Source: Dictyobacter alpinus | Lineage (GTDB): Bacteria; Chloroflexota; Ktedonobacteria; Ktedonobacterales; Ktedonobacteraceae | Direction: 5' to 3' | DNA length: 64,000 bases | NCBI RefSeq assembly: GCF_003967575.1 | Contig: NZ_BIFT01000002.1 | Coordinates: 744,001-808,000 of the forward strand | In this document: positions 45,367-54,318 of the stretch, piece after piece | How the letters are laid out: every line of letters begins with the position of its first letter | How positions within the stretch are numbered: the stretch's first letter is position 1 | Notes under the pieces: model-generated | Seen by the model: only the letters and a program-made list of their open reading frames with translations | Databases searched by the model: none | What the model was told of the DNA's origin: nothing | Made by a program: the position numbers and the translations under genes

Positions 45367-46059
45367 ATGCGTACTCCTCATGTGGTTCTGGTGCACGGTG
45401 CCTGGTCAGATGGCTCTTGCTGGAGCAAGGTTATTGAACGTCTTCAGAGTGCGGGCTATACGGTCACCGCTGCACAGATCCCTTTGACCTCACTGGCGGA
45501 TGATACGAACACGGTGCGGAGAGTTTTAAACATTCAGACTGCTCCAACCATTCTTGTCGCCCATGCCTTTGGCGGCGCGGTAATTACTGAGCTGGGTCAA
45601 AACGCTCCCAACGTGTTCGCCCTGATCTATATTGCGGCATTCGTGCCGGTGGCGGGAGAAACCATGAAGGACCTGGTCACCAGCGGACCTCAGCCAGCAG
45701 GAACGGCGGCGATCCGCCCTGATACCCAGGGATTTATCTGGCTCGATCGCGACGGCTTTGCGCGCTATTTTGCTCCCGACGTCGATCCGCTGCAGGCTCG
45801 CAGCCTGGCTGCTGTACAGAAGCCTATCGCGGTCAGCAACTTTTTAGGGGGTGAACCGTTTGGAGAACCAGCATGGAAATTGCTTCCATGCTGGTACCTG
45901 GTCACTGAACGGGATCAAATGCTGGCACCCGCTGCGCAACGCTCAATGGCGCAACGAGCAGGAGCTACAATTTCCTCAATTGCTGCCAACCACGCGGTGA
46001 TGATTACCCATCCCGATGAAGTAGAAAATCTCATCATCACGGTGGCAAAGGCCATATAG
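45367..46059 (+). CDS. Alpha/beta-hydrolase-fold protein lacking the catalytic serine
   Basis: 230 residues, no signal peptide. The fold is intact: oxyanion strand VVLVHGAWSDGSCW, a nucleophile elbow, an acid region VTERDQMLAP and a C-terminal His in AANHAVMITHP. The elbow reads AHAFGG where relatives have GHSxGG: the nucleophile position, residue 67, is Ala (GCC at 45565-45567). The homologue at 30182 has GHSYGG there. It should not work as a serine hydrolase; it could be a ligand-binding protein or a decayed enzyme. Ribosome site GAAGGAAAC. Confidence 0.82.
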   Translation: MRTPHVVLVHGAWSDGSCWSKVIERLQSAGYTVTAAQIPLTSLADDTNTVRRVLNIQTAPTILVAHAFGGAVITELGQNAPNVFALIYIAAFVPVAGETMKDLVTSGPQPAGTAAIRPDTQGFIWLDRDGFARYFAPDVDPLQARSLAAVQKPIAVSNFLGGEPFGEPAWKLLPCWYLVTERDQMLAPAAQRSMAQRAGATISSIAANHAVMITHPDEVENLIITVAKAI

Positions 46060-46084
46060 TTCTCTTTATTTCATTTCACTAGCC

Positions 46085-46110
46085 GCCTGGCATAGCATGC
46101 TATGCCGGGC
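46085..46110. terminator. Bidirectional hairpin between hydrolase-like and truncated STAND genes
   Basis: GCCTGGCATAGC at 46085-46096 pairs with GCTATGCCGGGC at 46099-46110, one G-T mismatch and a 2-base centre. It lies between convergent genes. Confidence 0.55.
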
Positions 46111-46120
46111 AAGCATTATT

Positions 46121-47686
46121 TCAGCGCTTGTATTGCTCTATGTGATAACGGCCGGCGCGTTCAAGCAACTCGGTACTCTCAGGAAAGTGCAACTGGTAGT
46201 GCTGGATCAGTGTTTCACATGCCTCCACCTGAGCCCGGTAGCGCAGACACGTCGGCCAGATGGCCGCATTGTGCGGATCACACGGGGAGAGAGCATGCAC
46301 CGCTCGTACCACGCGTTCCGCCCACTGCCTCTGTTCCTCAGGAGACATACGATCCAGTTGCACCACCTGCACCAGGCGATGCAGGCTCAACTGACGCGTT
46401 CTACCAATCCGTTTGATCAGAGAGAAGGCCAGCAAAACTTCCAACAGTTGATTGAACTGCCAGCGATCAACTACGGTTTGCTGTAAGGTCGGCGGCCAGT
46501 AGGCACTTCCATCCATGAGGAGTTCTTCTGGAATCTGATCAGGGGCCAGCAATGCGCACAACCGCAAGAATTCGGCGGCCGCGGGATGGGCCGCTTCCAC
46601 ACGTTGAAACGAGAGGGACCAGATAGTTGCCACCGATTCAGGATAGCCCATGTGCTTGCCCCGCCGCGCAAGTAATGCGTAGCGGTGCTGGTGATAGATC
46701 TGAAAATAATCTTGCAGACTACAGGCCGTTTCTTCAATATAGGCACCAGCCTGATCGATAGCCAGAGGAAACTGCGCCAGGGCCACTACAATATTGGTAG
46801 CTTCTTCAATCTCACTGGCCTCGGCTGGTAGCGTATGTTGAGTTCGCCGTAACAAAAACTGTACGCCCTCCATGACATCCATAGTACTCACCTCCATTGA
46901 AGAGGTCAGTGAGCCCGTCGCATTCGAGCGTGTAGTCAGCAAAATACAGCCTTTGCCCCGCAGAGGAATAAAGGCGTTGACAAGAGAGAGATCATCAGCG
47001 TTGTCAAAAATCAGCAGCCAGGGCTGTTCGCAACGTTCTAGCCCGCGGAGAACCGTCGCCACAATTTCATGGTGATCGGCGTCCTGCTGCATACATTCGA
47101 TGGATAAAAGCTCCGCCAATACGAGAAAGCCAGCCACAATGGTTTCTTCACTGACCGCATTGATCCAGAAGGTATGAGCATAGCATCCCTGCTCACGCGC
47201 TCGATAGGCATATTCAATAGCGATCTGTGTTTTGCCGCTCCCTCCCAAGCCTTTCAGAACCTGCACCCGGGTCAGCACCACCTGCTGGCCGCCAGATTGA
47301 AGGTCTGGTATTTGGCTCGAGAATTGTCGTTCCAGCTGCTCAAAGAAACGTTCACGCCCGGTGAAATGAGGATTGCGTGCATAGGGAATCATCCAAATAG
47401 CGATCTCTTCTGGAGGAAATGTCGCTGATGGAAACACAGCCTCTGCTTGTAGCGCTACAGATGTTTCCTCTTCCAGGGCTTGAGAAAGAGTAGGAGCAAA
47501 ACCCAGTTCCTGAGGACCTAGCTCAAAAAGCGCACACAACTTCCCACGGTAATAGGCACTTGGACTTTGAAAGCCCCGTTCCCAGCGATGGATGGTGAGG
47601 ATGGAGACACCTAACGTATCGGCCACATCGCGCTGGCGCCAGTTACGCCGAATACGCTCCCGTTGTAAGAATTCATTTATCGGCAT
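46121..47686 (-). CDS. HTH-NB-ARC protein without TPR repeats (truncated relative of the TPR pair)
   Basis: 521 residues. HTH (~8-60: DVADTLGVSILTIHRWERG), NB-ARC with Walker A GLGGSGKTQ and Walker B LLIFDNADD, and the winged region to FSLIKRIGRTRQLSLHRLVQ, matching the first ~515 residues of the 897-residue proteins. It stops at HIEQYKR exactly where TPRs would begin, and no TPR-like sequence follows. Its HTH differs from the pair. It may be a natural short form or a gene cut by recombination. Ribosome site AAGGAG. Confidence 0.82.
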   Translation of the reverse strand: MPINEFLQRERIRRNWRQRDVADTLGVSILTIHRWERGFQSPSAYYRGKLCALFELGPQELGFAPTLSQALEEETSVALQAEAVFPSATFPPEEIAIWMIPYARNPHFTGRERFFEQLERQFSSQIPDLQSGGQQVVLTRVQVLKGLGGSGKTQIAIEYAYRAREQGCYAHTFWINAVSEETIVAGFLVLAELLSIECMQQDADHHEIVATVLRGLERCEQPWLLIFDNADDLSLVNAFIPLRGKGCILLTTRSNATGSLTSSMEVSTMDVMEGVQFLLRRTQHTLPAEASEIEEATNIVVALAQFPLAIDQAGAYIEETACSLQDYFQIYHQHRYALLARRGKHMGYPESVATIWSLSFQRVEAAHPAAAEFLRLCALLAPDQIPEELLMDGSAYWPPTLQQTVVDRWQFNQLLEVLLAFSLIKRIGRTRQLSLHRLVQVVQLDRMSPEEQRQWAERVVRAVHALSPCDPHNAAIWPTCLRYRAQVEACETLIQHYQLHFPESTELLERAGRYHIEQYKR

Positions 47687-48192
47687 GGAAATCTCCTTAA
47701 TGGCAGGGGCTTGTCCCTAACCCACACAGGGGTGAGACAAGAGGCCGCTTGACACCAACCCACTGACCGAAGATGTACCAGGATGAAGACAAGATGTAGT
47801 AGGCATACACATTGCGACTTGATAGATACGTTTTTCCAGATTAATTCGTCTTCTATAAACTTATGTTTCACATTCTACCATAACGTATGCCAAAATCAAG
47901 CAAGCTAGAGATAGGAACAACATGGTCTCCCAACATCATTAACAATATCGAAAGGGCTGATAAAGCGGTGCCACTACATCTTTTGGCCCATAGGTATCGC
48001 GGTGCCAGGAATATACCATTGGGGACATGTCTTTCTCCTCCTTTTCTGTCATACTCAGAATGTGCAAAGCAGAAAAGATCAATCCGTTTCAATCAAATCG
48101 TGCATTACCACTATTCTACTCAAAGCTACATATGCTCAAAGGCCAATAGATAGGTAAAGTTGGCCCGTTTACCACTCTAAAGGAGTATTGAT
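47687..48192. other. Intergenic region with a possible tiny gene
   Basis: 506 bases between divergent genes. On the minus strand an excellent AAGGAGGAG site precedes an ATG at 48028 that opens a 29-codon frame (MSPMVYSWHRDTYG...) ending at 47939. A CTTGTC...GACAAG inverted repeat lies near 47709-47741, just upstream of the STAND gene. No other gene is evident. Confidence 0.35.
47939..48028 (-). CDS. Possible 29-residue peptide
   Basis: Not recognised. The case is its ribosome site, AAGGAGGAG six bases before ATG 48028, which is better than most in the window. The peptide is aromatic-rich with one terminal Cys and no helix. It could be the start of a gene lost at its 3' end. Confidence 0.2.
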   Translation of the reverse strand: MSPMVYSWHRDTYGPKDVVAPLYQPFRYC

Positions 48193-49047
48193 ATGGAAAC
48201 CATTACGACTCGCGAACAGCAAGAGATCGAACGCGCCAACGCCTCTGGATTGCAGCCAATCGTGTTCGTACACGGACTCTGGCTTCTCGCATCCAGTTGG
48301 GATCCCTGGCGCGCATTCTTTGAAGAGCGGGGCTATATCACCCTCGCGCCTGGCTGGCCTGATGATCCTGAGACAGTTGTAAACGCAAAAGACGATCCAG
48401 AGGCCTTCGCGAACAAACGGATTAAACAGGTTGTAGATCATTTCAGTCATGTGATCAGCCAACTTAAGCAGAAACCAATGATCATTGGGCATTCTTTCGG
48501 CGGCCTTTTCGCTCAGCAACTGGCCGACAGAGAATTATCCGCTGCGACGGTAGCCATTGATCCCGCAGGATTCCGCGGTGTGTTGCCACTGCCTCTCACT
48601 GAGCTCAAATCAGGCTCACCAGTTCTGAGTAATCCAGTCAACTACCATCGGTCAGTCGCACTGACGTTCGAGCAGTTTCACTATGGTTTTACCAACGAGC
48701 TAGACGAAACGGAAGCCCGCCAGCTCTATGAAAAATTCGCGGTTCCCGGCCCAGGTACACCCCTCTTCCAGGCTGCGGCAGCCAACCTCAACCCATGGAC
48801 AGAGGATAAGGTGAATACAAAGAATCCGGAACGTGGACCCCTTTTGCTCATTGCAGGCGAGAAAGACCATACGGTCCCGGCGGTTGTTGTCAAAGCCGCA
48901 TACAAACTGCAACAAGCCAGTCCCGCCGTCACTGAGTTTCGCGAAATCCCTGGCCGTGGACATTCACTCATCATTGATCACGGATGGCCCGAAGTCGCTG
49001 AAATCGCTCTCGCGTTTGTCAGGCAACACAAACAAATTACGCTATAG
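48193..49047 (+). CDS. Alpha/beta hydrolase
   Basis: 284 residues, no signal. Oxyanion strand IVFVHGLWLLASSW, nucleophile elbow GHSFGG (Ser101), acid region LLIAGEKDHTVP and His in GRGHSLIIDHGWPE: a complete triad. A long lid (residues ~125-200) suggests a bulky substrate. Esterase or lactonase type, substrate unknown. Start has AAAGGAG. Ends in a hairpin at 49123. Confidence 0.85.
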   Translation: METITTREQQEIERANASGLQPIVFVHGLWLLASSWDPWRAFFEERGYITLAPGWPDDPETVVNAKDDPEAFANKRIKQVVDHFSHVISQLKQKPMIIGHSFGGLFAQQLADRELSAATVAIDPAGFRGVLPLPLTELKSGSPVLSNPVNYHRSVALTFEQFHYGFTNELDETEARQLYEKFAVPGPGTPLFQAAAANLNPWTEDKVNTKNPERGPLLLIAGEKDHTVPAVVVKAAYKLQQASPAVTEFREIPGRGHSLIIDHGWPEVAEIALAFVRQHKQITL

Positions 49048-49122
49048 CTATGACTTTTTACCATATGCATTCTCTGGAAGAAGCTCAATAACACAACACG
49101 CGAGCCTTTAATTGCTTCATAG

Positions 49123-49178
49123 AACACGCCCACTGACGCAGCCTTGAAATACTCAGGCGATGCATCAGTGGGCGTGTT
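49123..49178 (+). terminator. Hairpin after the alpha/beta hydrolase
   Basis: AACACGCCCACTGA at 49123-49136 is the exact complement of 49165-49178; pairing extends inward with one mismatch. The rest of the 317-bp gap to 49364 shows nothing else. Confidence 0.65.
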
Positions 49179-49364
49179 AATGGATGGCTACTTGTTTACG
49201 GCAAATATGATACTATTTTCAGTAACTGGTTTGCTCTGCGCATGCATAATCTCGGTTCACCTCAAAGATTTCTAACTCAGTGCAGCTATTGCCAGTTATT
49301 ACTCTTCAAGCTACGCGAACCCAAAGACGAAGGCTCATGCATATTGAGATAAAAGGAGCGATGT

Positions 49365-50138
49365 ATGCATCTGGATGTGCGCAAAAACTTTGAAGAAAAA
49401 GTTTCGTATGTTGCCCGCAGCCTTTCTAGCATGGCGGTCTATGATCAAGCCAGTTTCCTGGCTGTTGATTGCGGCTTGCCAAGCGATACGTTTAACGTCA
49501 TTGTCGTGAGAGATGTATCTGAAGTGGCTCAACTTCAGACAGGCGTTGATCGATTTATTTCCCGCAAGCTACCATTTGCAGTATGGTACTGGGATGATGC
49601 TGTTGATAAAGCCAATGTGCCAGAAATCACGCAGCATGGTCTGGTCCATACTGAAACCCACAAAGCCATGTATGCAGATCTTTCTCAGCTTCCCCCCCTC
49701 TCTTTTCATGTTGAGGGCTTAGAGATCAAACACGTCACCACCACAAGCGAGCTGCTTCAGTTTGGAGAGCTCATAGCTGCGCTCTTTGGTAATTCACCTG
49801 AGGGACGTCAAGTCTTTACCTATTTTCAGACCCTATCTAGCTATCCACTTACGATGTTTCCCAACATGCGTTATTATCTTGGCATATGTGATGAGCAGGT
49901 TGTCGCTATTGGAACACTCTTTATTGGTAGTGAGACTATTGGGATCTACGATATTGTTACCCATAATCACTATCGTAAGAGAGGCATTGGAAGCGCCATG
50001 TTCCAACATTTGTTAAACGAAGCACGTAAAGAAAAACATCGTTTCAGCGTACTACAAGCTTCTCCAGATGGGCTCGGAATCTATTTAAGGTCTGGCTTCA
50101 CCATTACTGGTGAGGTCTTTACCTTTGAGCGTGCTTGA
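49365..50138 (+). CDS. GNAT-family N-acetyltransferase
   Basis: 257 residues. The C-terminal GNAT domain (~120-255) has the acetyl-CoA loop YRKRGIGSAMF and a final SPDGLGIYLRSGFTITGEVF. The N-terminal ~115 residues (beginning MHLDVRKNFEEKVSYVARSL) are a second, degenerate GNAT-like half. Substrate unknown. Ribosome site AAAGGAG. Converges on the ABC permease and shares a hairpin with it. Confidence 0.85.
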   Translation: MHLDVRKNFEEKVSYVARSLSSMAVYDQASFLAVDCGLPSDTFNVIVVRDVSEVAQLQTGVDRFISRKLPFAVWYWDDAVDKANVPEITQHGLVHTETHKAMYADLSQLPPLSFHVEGLEIKHVTTTSELLQFGELIAALFGNSPEGRQVFTYFQTLSSYPLTMFPNMRYYLGICDEQVVAIGTLFIGSETIGIYDIVTHNHYRKRGIGSAMFQHLLNEARKEKHRFSVLQASPDGLGIYLRSGFTITGEVFTFERA

Positions 50139-50224
50139 AATCACAGATGGCGCTCTTCGTTCGCACGATGTTTCTTATCATTTATGCGTTCTTTTGTCTT
50201 TCCAGTTTTACAATAGTAACAAAA

Positions 50225-50261
50225 AAGAGAGGTCTGGAAATTGTGTTCCCAGACCTCTCTT
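50225..50261. terminator. Bidirectional hairpin between GNAT and ABC permease genes
   Basis: AAGAGAGGTCTGG at 50225-50237 pairs with CCAGACCTCTCTT at 50249-50261, 11-base loop. Confidence 0.7.
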
Positions 50262-50297
50262 CAAGAAACTTGTCATTGCGCTTGATTGTGACGTGGA

Positions 50298-53048
50298 TCA
50301 TTCATAGCGCAGGACTTCAAGTGGCCGCACGCGTACAGCATTCCAGGCGACCAGCAGGGCGGTCAGGATGGCCAGGGCCGCAACCCCGATGATCAGGCCG
50401 ATGGCGACATACCAGTTCACCCCAAAGTTGCTCTGGAAGAGGTATTTGCCCAGCAAGCTGGTGACCAGCGTGACCAGCAACATGGCCAGCAAGGCTCCGG
50501 TGCCACCGACAACACCGTTCTCAACCAGCACCTCACCCAGGATACTACGACTGGTGTATCCTACTGATTTGAGGATGCCCAGCTCACGCCTGCGTTCCAG
50601 CATCGCCAGGGCGACGGCATTAGCAATGATGATCACGGCCGCCAGGAGTGAGAGTGAGGCCAGGGCGATCAACATCAGGATAGTATTGTTGATGTACTGA
50701 TCAAAGTAGCCCCCAATATCAGCTAGATTCTCAACGCCGGCATGAGGAGCCAGCACATTGACCCGATTGATCGCTTTACCGATCTGATTGGGATCTACCT
50801 TGAGGTAGAAAGTTGATATGCTGGTTTTGGGCAGACTCAGAGCCGCAACAGTCTCGCGCGGACTGAAAATTTCACCTACGGAACCCCCAAAGGATGTATA
50901 AAAACCAACAATATGAACAGTACGTGTCTTGCTACCGTCCGCGCTGGTCAGCGTAATAGTACTGCCAACCTTCAACTGGTCCTTGAGCGCAGGAACGCTG
51001 GTCAAAAACGAGCTGACCATCACGTTGTCCGTTCCAGCGTCGCTGGCCTGCAGAAAACGTCCGCCGGCACTCAGTGAAATTGACTTCTCGTCAGGCACCT
51101 GATTATGCGCAAGATCATAACCTTCAAGACTGCCCAGATAGACGGCCGCAACGGCACCACCGGAGAAACCAGTATTCGAGCTTGTCTGCTGCCGACTGTT
51201 TTTAAAGAGTTGGGTCAGCGGCTGCTCATTCACGCTGATCGGGTTAACAGACGCATAGGTACGCTGCTCTAAATGCTGTAAACCTGGAATCGAGGAGCTG
51301 TGCGTATTCAGGGTCTGTATCTCATTGTTTTGCGCAATCGCCGCCACATTGAAATTTACCGTTGCCGCCAGTTGTTTATCAAACTGGTCGCGTAGATTCT
51401 GGCCCAATGTTATAATCAAGCCAATTGTAAAGACGCCAACAAACAGGGCCAGTAACGTCGTGGTGGTCCGGCCACGGGTACGTCCGATATTGCGCAAGGC
51501 CATCTTGACGCTGGCCTTCCAGGAACGTGGAAAGAGCACAACCAGAATACCCATCAGGGCAATAAAGGCCAGAATGCCTCCAAAGGCGGGCAGTAAGAAG
51601 GTCAGTCCAATAGCGATCAGCAGTGGAATGCCAACCAACAAACCATATTTGATGCTGAAACGTTCAGGCACCGGCAGGCGCTCAATCACCAGCACCACAA
51701 CGGAAAAGAACAGGCTCAATATGACCAGGAACACGAAAGTGCCATAGACCGAACTGATCGCCCACAGGGTGCTGTTAAGAATAAGCGCTGCCATGATACA
51801 AAAGAGCACCGAGAGCAGGAATATCAGTCCAATGGAAAGCGCGATATTGCCCACACGATTGCCACTCTGAATCTCGCGAATGACATTCAGGGGTCGAATA
51901 TTGGCCGCCTGCACAATCGGCATCAGACCAAAGATCAGGGCCGTACAGAGCCCGATCAGGACTCCCCCACCAATAATCATGGGATCAAGCTGGAAGGGAA
52001 TTGTTGTACCCATAACGTTCTGCATGATTTGTAGCACCAGGTAACTCGTCACACAGGCGGCCAGCGCACCGATCACGCCACCCAGCAGTCCCAGCAAGCC
52101 GGATTCCAGTCCAAAGAGCATATAGAGATCGAAGCGTCGGTAGCCGGTCGTTTTGAGCATAGCGATCTCAATCCTGCGCCGTGAGAGCAGGACCTGCATC
52201 GTATTGATAATACCAATACCACCAATCAACAAGGCCAGCAGGCCAGCAATCGAGAGGAACTTTTTGATCAGGTCCACCATGCTCTGCTGCTGCTTGAGTA
52301 CATCATTGGTCGTCGTCGTATTCAACAAGGGAAAGGTATCCTGGATGGCGCTATTGGCCGCGTTCATATGCGTCTGATCCGGAACCGTTACATAAATCGT
52401 CGAATACACCAGGCGCTTGGGCTTGAAAAGATCCTGGTAGTCCTGCTGCGACATCAACATCAGTGAGTGCCGGGCCTGCAATGGTCCACGGTTGGCAACG
52501 ATTCCAACCAGCTTGAGATGCGCCTTCTCGGTACTGGAACCACCAACCGTGATATCAAAGCTCTCCCCAACCTTCTTACCCGACTGGTCGGCCAGTTGCT
52601 GATCCATCACGACCTGGTGCGAGGTGAGCAGGCCCGACAACGTGGCATCGGTGGGCGCGTTATTAAAGGAAAGTGACCCCACCAGCGGATAACGCGTCGG
52701 ATCAACAATGGTAATCTGAAAGTTATTGAGCGATGCAGCCGCATTGCCAAAGCTGCCAGATCCACTCATCGTCGCAGTATAGTTGCTGATCTTGCCCTGT
52801 GACTTGAGCGTATCAAAAAATGCCAGATCCTTCTGGTTGACGCCTCCTGTATACGAACTGGCAGTAATGTCGCCGCCACTGACCTCGCGTATATTGCTGG
52901 TGTAGGAATTCGCAATCATCTGCCCCACCAGTTGCAAAGCCACAATCGACATCACACCAACCGCGATACAAAAGAGCGCCAGAATCGTACGCTGACCTCC
53001 CCGCACCAGTGAACGTGTCGTGTAGTTAAGGTAAATGGAGGCCCTCAT
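50298..53048 (-). CDS. ABC transporter permease, FtsX/MacB type (large)
   Basis: 916 residues. N-terminal helix at ~20-45, a long extracytoplasmic domain, a block of helices at ~270-520 with an FtsX segment (IEIAMLKTTGYRRFDLYMLF), a second periplasmic-type domain, and a second FtsX block at the C-terminus (RRRELGILKSVGYTSRSILG). Two FtsX units in one chain is typical of LolC/MacB-like or lipoprotein/peptide exporters in Gram-positive-type cells. The start overlaps the ATPase stop by 4 bp (ATGA). Confidence 0.88.
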   Translation of the reverse strand: MRASIYLNYTTRSLVRGGQRTILALFCIAVGVMSIVALQLVGQMIANSYTSNIREVSGGDITASSYTGGVNQKDLAFFDTLKSQGKISNYTATMSGSGSFGNAAASLNNFQITIVDPTRYPLVGSLSFNNAPTDATLSGLLTSHQVVMDQQLADQSGKKVGESFDITVGGSSTEKAHLKLVGIVANRGPLQARHSLMLMSQQDYQDLFKPKRLVYSTIYVTVPDQTHMNAANSAIQDTFPLLNTTTTNDVLKQQQSMVDLIKKFLSIAGLLALLIGGIGIINTMQVLLSRRRIEIAMLKTTGYRRFDLYMLFGLESGLLGLLGGVIGALAACVTSYLVLQIMQNVMGTTIPFQLDPMIIGGGVLIGLCTALIFGLMPIVQAANIRPLNVIREIQSGNRVGNIALSIGLIFLLSVLFCIMAALILNSTLWAISSVYGTFVFLVILSLFFSVVVLVIERLPVPERFSIKYGLLVGIPLLIAIGLTFLLPAFGGILAFIALMGILVVLFPRSWKASVKMALRNIGRTRGRTTTTLLALFVGVFTIGLIITLGQNLRDQFDKQLAATVNFNVAAIAQNNEIQTLNTHSSSIPGLQHLEQRTYASVNPISVNEQPLTQLFKNSRQQTSSNTGFSGGAVAAVYLGSLEGYDLAHNQVPDEKSISLSAGGRFLQASDAGTDNVMVSSFLTSVPALKDQLKVGSTITLTSADGSKTRTVHIVGFYTSFGGSVGEIFSPRETVAALSLPKTSISTFYLKVDPNQIGKAINRVNVLAPHAGVENLADIGGYFDQYINNTILMLIALASLSLLAAVIIIANAVALAMLERRRELGILKSVGYTSRSILGEVLVENGVVGGTGALLAMLLVTLVTSLLGKYLFQSNFGVNWYVAIGLIIGVAALAILTALLVAWNAVRVRPLEVLRYE

Positions 53049-53815
53049 TGCGTGATCCTCCCCCCACTGTAATCGATGGCGGCAATTTCTCCATCCAGAA
53101 TGCGAATGGCGCGGTCAGCATGCGAAGCAATATTTGGATCATGCGTGGCAATAATAAAGGTCTTGCCAGTCTGTGCGCGTAGATCGGAGATCAACTTCAA
53201 GACATTCTCGCCATTTTTGGCATCCAGATTACCGGTTGGCTCATCGGCAATCACTACCGCCGGATCGGTCGCCAGAGCACGGGCGATCGCGACGCGCTGC
53301 TGCTCCCCACCTGAAAGCTGATTGGGACGATGTGTCAGACGATGGGAGAGTCCAACCAGATCCAGTAATGCTTTTGCTCGTGTCGAGGGTGAACCTTTAT
53401 GCTTGCCCACATAGAGCGGCACCTCAACATTCTCTTGCGCCGTCAGCGTGGGAATGAGGTTAAAGGCCTGGAACACCATGCCAATTTTGTTATTGCGCAC
53501 CTGTGCCAGTTTCCCCTCACCCATGCGTGTAATATCCACTCCATCAATGAGCACCTGGCCCGTCGTAGGATTATCCAGGCCCGCGATAATCCCCAGTAGT
53601 GTACTCTTACCAGAACCCGATGGCCCAACGATCGAGATAAACTCGCCAGCCACGATCTGAAAACTGATTCCCTTCAAGATTATGATCTGTGTACGCCCAA
53701 GTGGCAAATTTTTAGTAATATCACGAATATCCATCACCACCTGCTTTTGCGTCTGCTGAGCCGTCTCATCGACTCCTTCCGGTTGGTCCTGTCCCTGTAT
53801 TGCTGTGTCATCCAT
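53045..53815 (-). CDS. ABC transporter ATP-binding protein, LolD/MacB type
   Basis: 256 residues from the ATG at 53815, preceded by AGAGGA; an in-frame extension to 53884 runs toward the promoter and is rejected. Walker A GPSGSGKST, signature LSGGEQQRVAIARAL and Walker B VVIADEPTGNLD are all canonical for the LolD/MacB/FtsE group. Works with the large permease; together they are a mechanotransmission-type exporter. Divergent from a membrane-protein/winged-helix pair. Confidence 0.9.
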   Translation of the reverse strand: MDDTAIQGQDQPEGVDETAQQTQKQVVMDIRDITKNLPLGRTQIIILKGISFQIVAGEFISIVGPSGSGKSTLLGIIAGLDNPTTGQVLIDGVDITRMGEGKLAQVRNNKIGMVFQAFNLIPTLTAQENVEVPLYVGKHKGSPSTRAKALLDLVGLSHRLTHRPNQLSGGEQQRVAIARALATDPAVVIADEPTGNLDAKNGENVLKLISDLRAQTGKTFIIATHDPNIASHADRAIRILDGEIAAIDYSGGRITQ

Positions 53816-53911
53816 GGTAAAGCATATCCTCTTTTTTAAGCTATAAGAAAAAAATTGTATGGTCAGGGTGGAATACTGAAACACGTTCGCTTATATATGT
53901 CGTGCTCAATA

Positions 53912-53959
53912 TAGCTATTAGCTATACAATTAATAACATATTGCTAATTCCCTTGTCAA
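53912..53959 (-). promoter_or_regulatory. Promoter of the ABC operon with flanking repeats
   Basis: Minus-strand TTGACA at 53954-53959, a 17-bp spacer and TTATTA at 53931-53936 form a fair sigma-70 promoter. ATTAGC at 53917-53922 and GCTAAT at 53943-53948 are inverted repeats bracketing the -10 box, and TAGCTAT is repeated in tandem at 53912-53925. Confidence 0.5.
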
Positions 53960-54189
53960 GGGTATAGCAGTGTTAAAAAAAATTTGCGGTGAGAACAGAG
54001 AAGTACGCGAAAATGATCCGCAGAGTATTGACCCTATAGCAAGATACTTTTTCCATTGGTAACCCCAGGATGTATGAAGAATACACGATCATGCAGCGAA
54101 CATAGAGAGTATCTGCTGTTGCTCACATTACATTTCATGCCCTCAATCTCTATAGACGCAGGAACGCGAGATTTTAAAACGAACGTGCT

Positions 54190-54210
54190 CAAGTTTGTAA
54201 TACAAACTTG
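54190..54210. promoter_or_regulatory. Perfect 21-bp operator, copy 1
   Basis: CAAGTTTGTA-A-TACAAACTTG, perfect 10-bp arms. It lies upstream of a promoter TTGACA (54223-54228), 18-bp spacer, TATGCT (54247-54252). Likely bound by the winged-helix regulator at 55007. Confidence 0.65.
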
Positions 54211-54259
54211 TCTGTTCTGCTATTGACAAAGCCAACTATTTTCAGGTATGCTTCAAATT

Positions 54260-54280
54260 AAGGTTTGCAATACAAACTCG
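54260..54280. promoter_or_regulatory. 21-bp operator, copy 2
   Basis: AAGGTTTGCA-A-TACAAACTCG, four differences from copy 1 and exactly 70 bp from it, i.e. close to seven helical turns, on the other side of the promoter. Paired sites this far apart on the same face suggest looping or cooperative repression. Confidence 0.62.
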
Positions 54281-54318
54281 TTTGCGGATTCCTCATGATA
54301 AGAAAAGGAAAAGAGATC

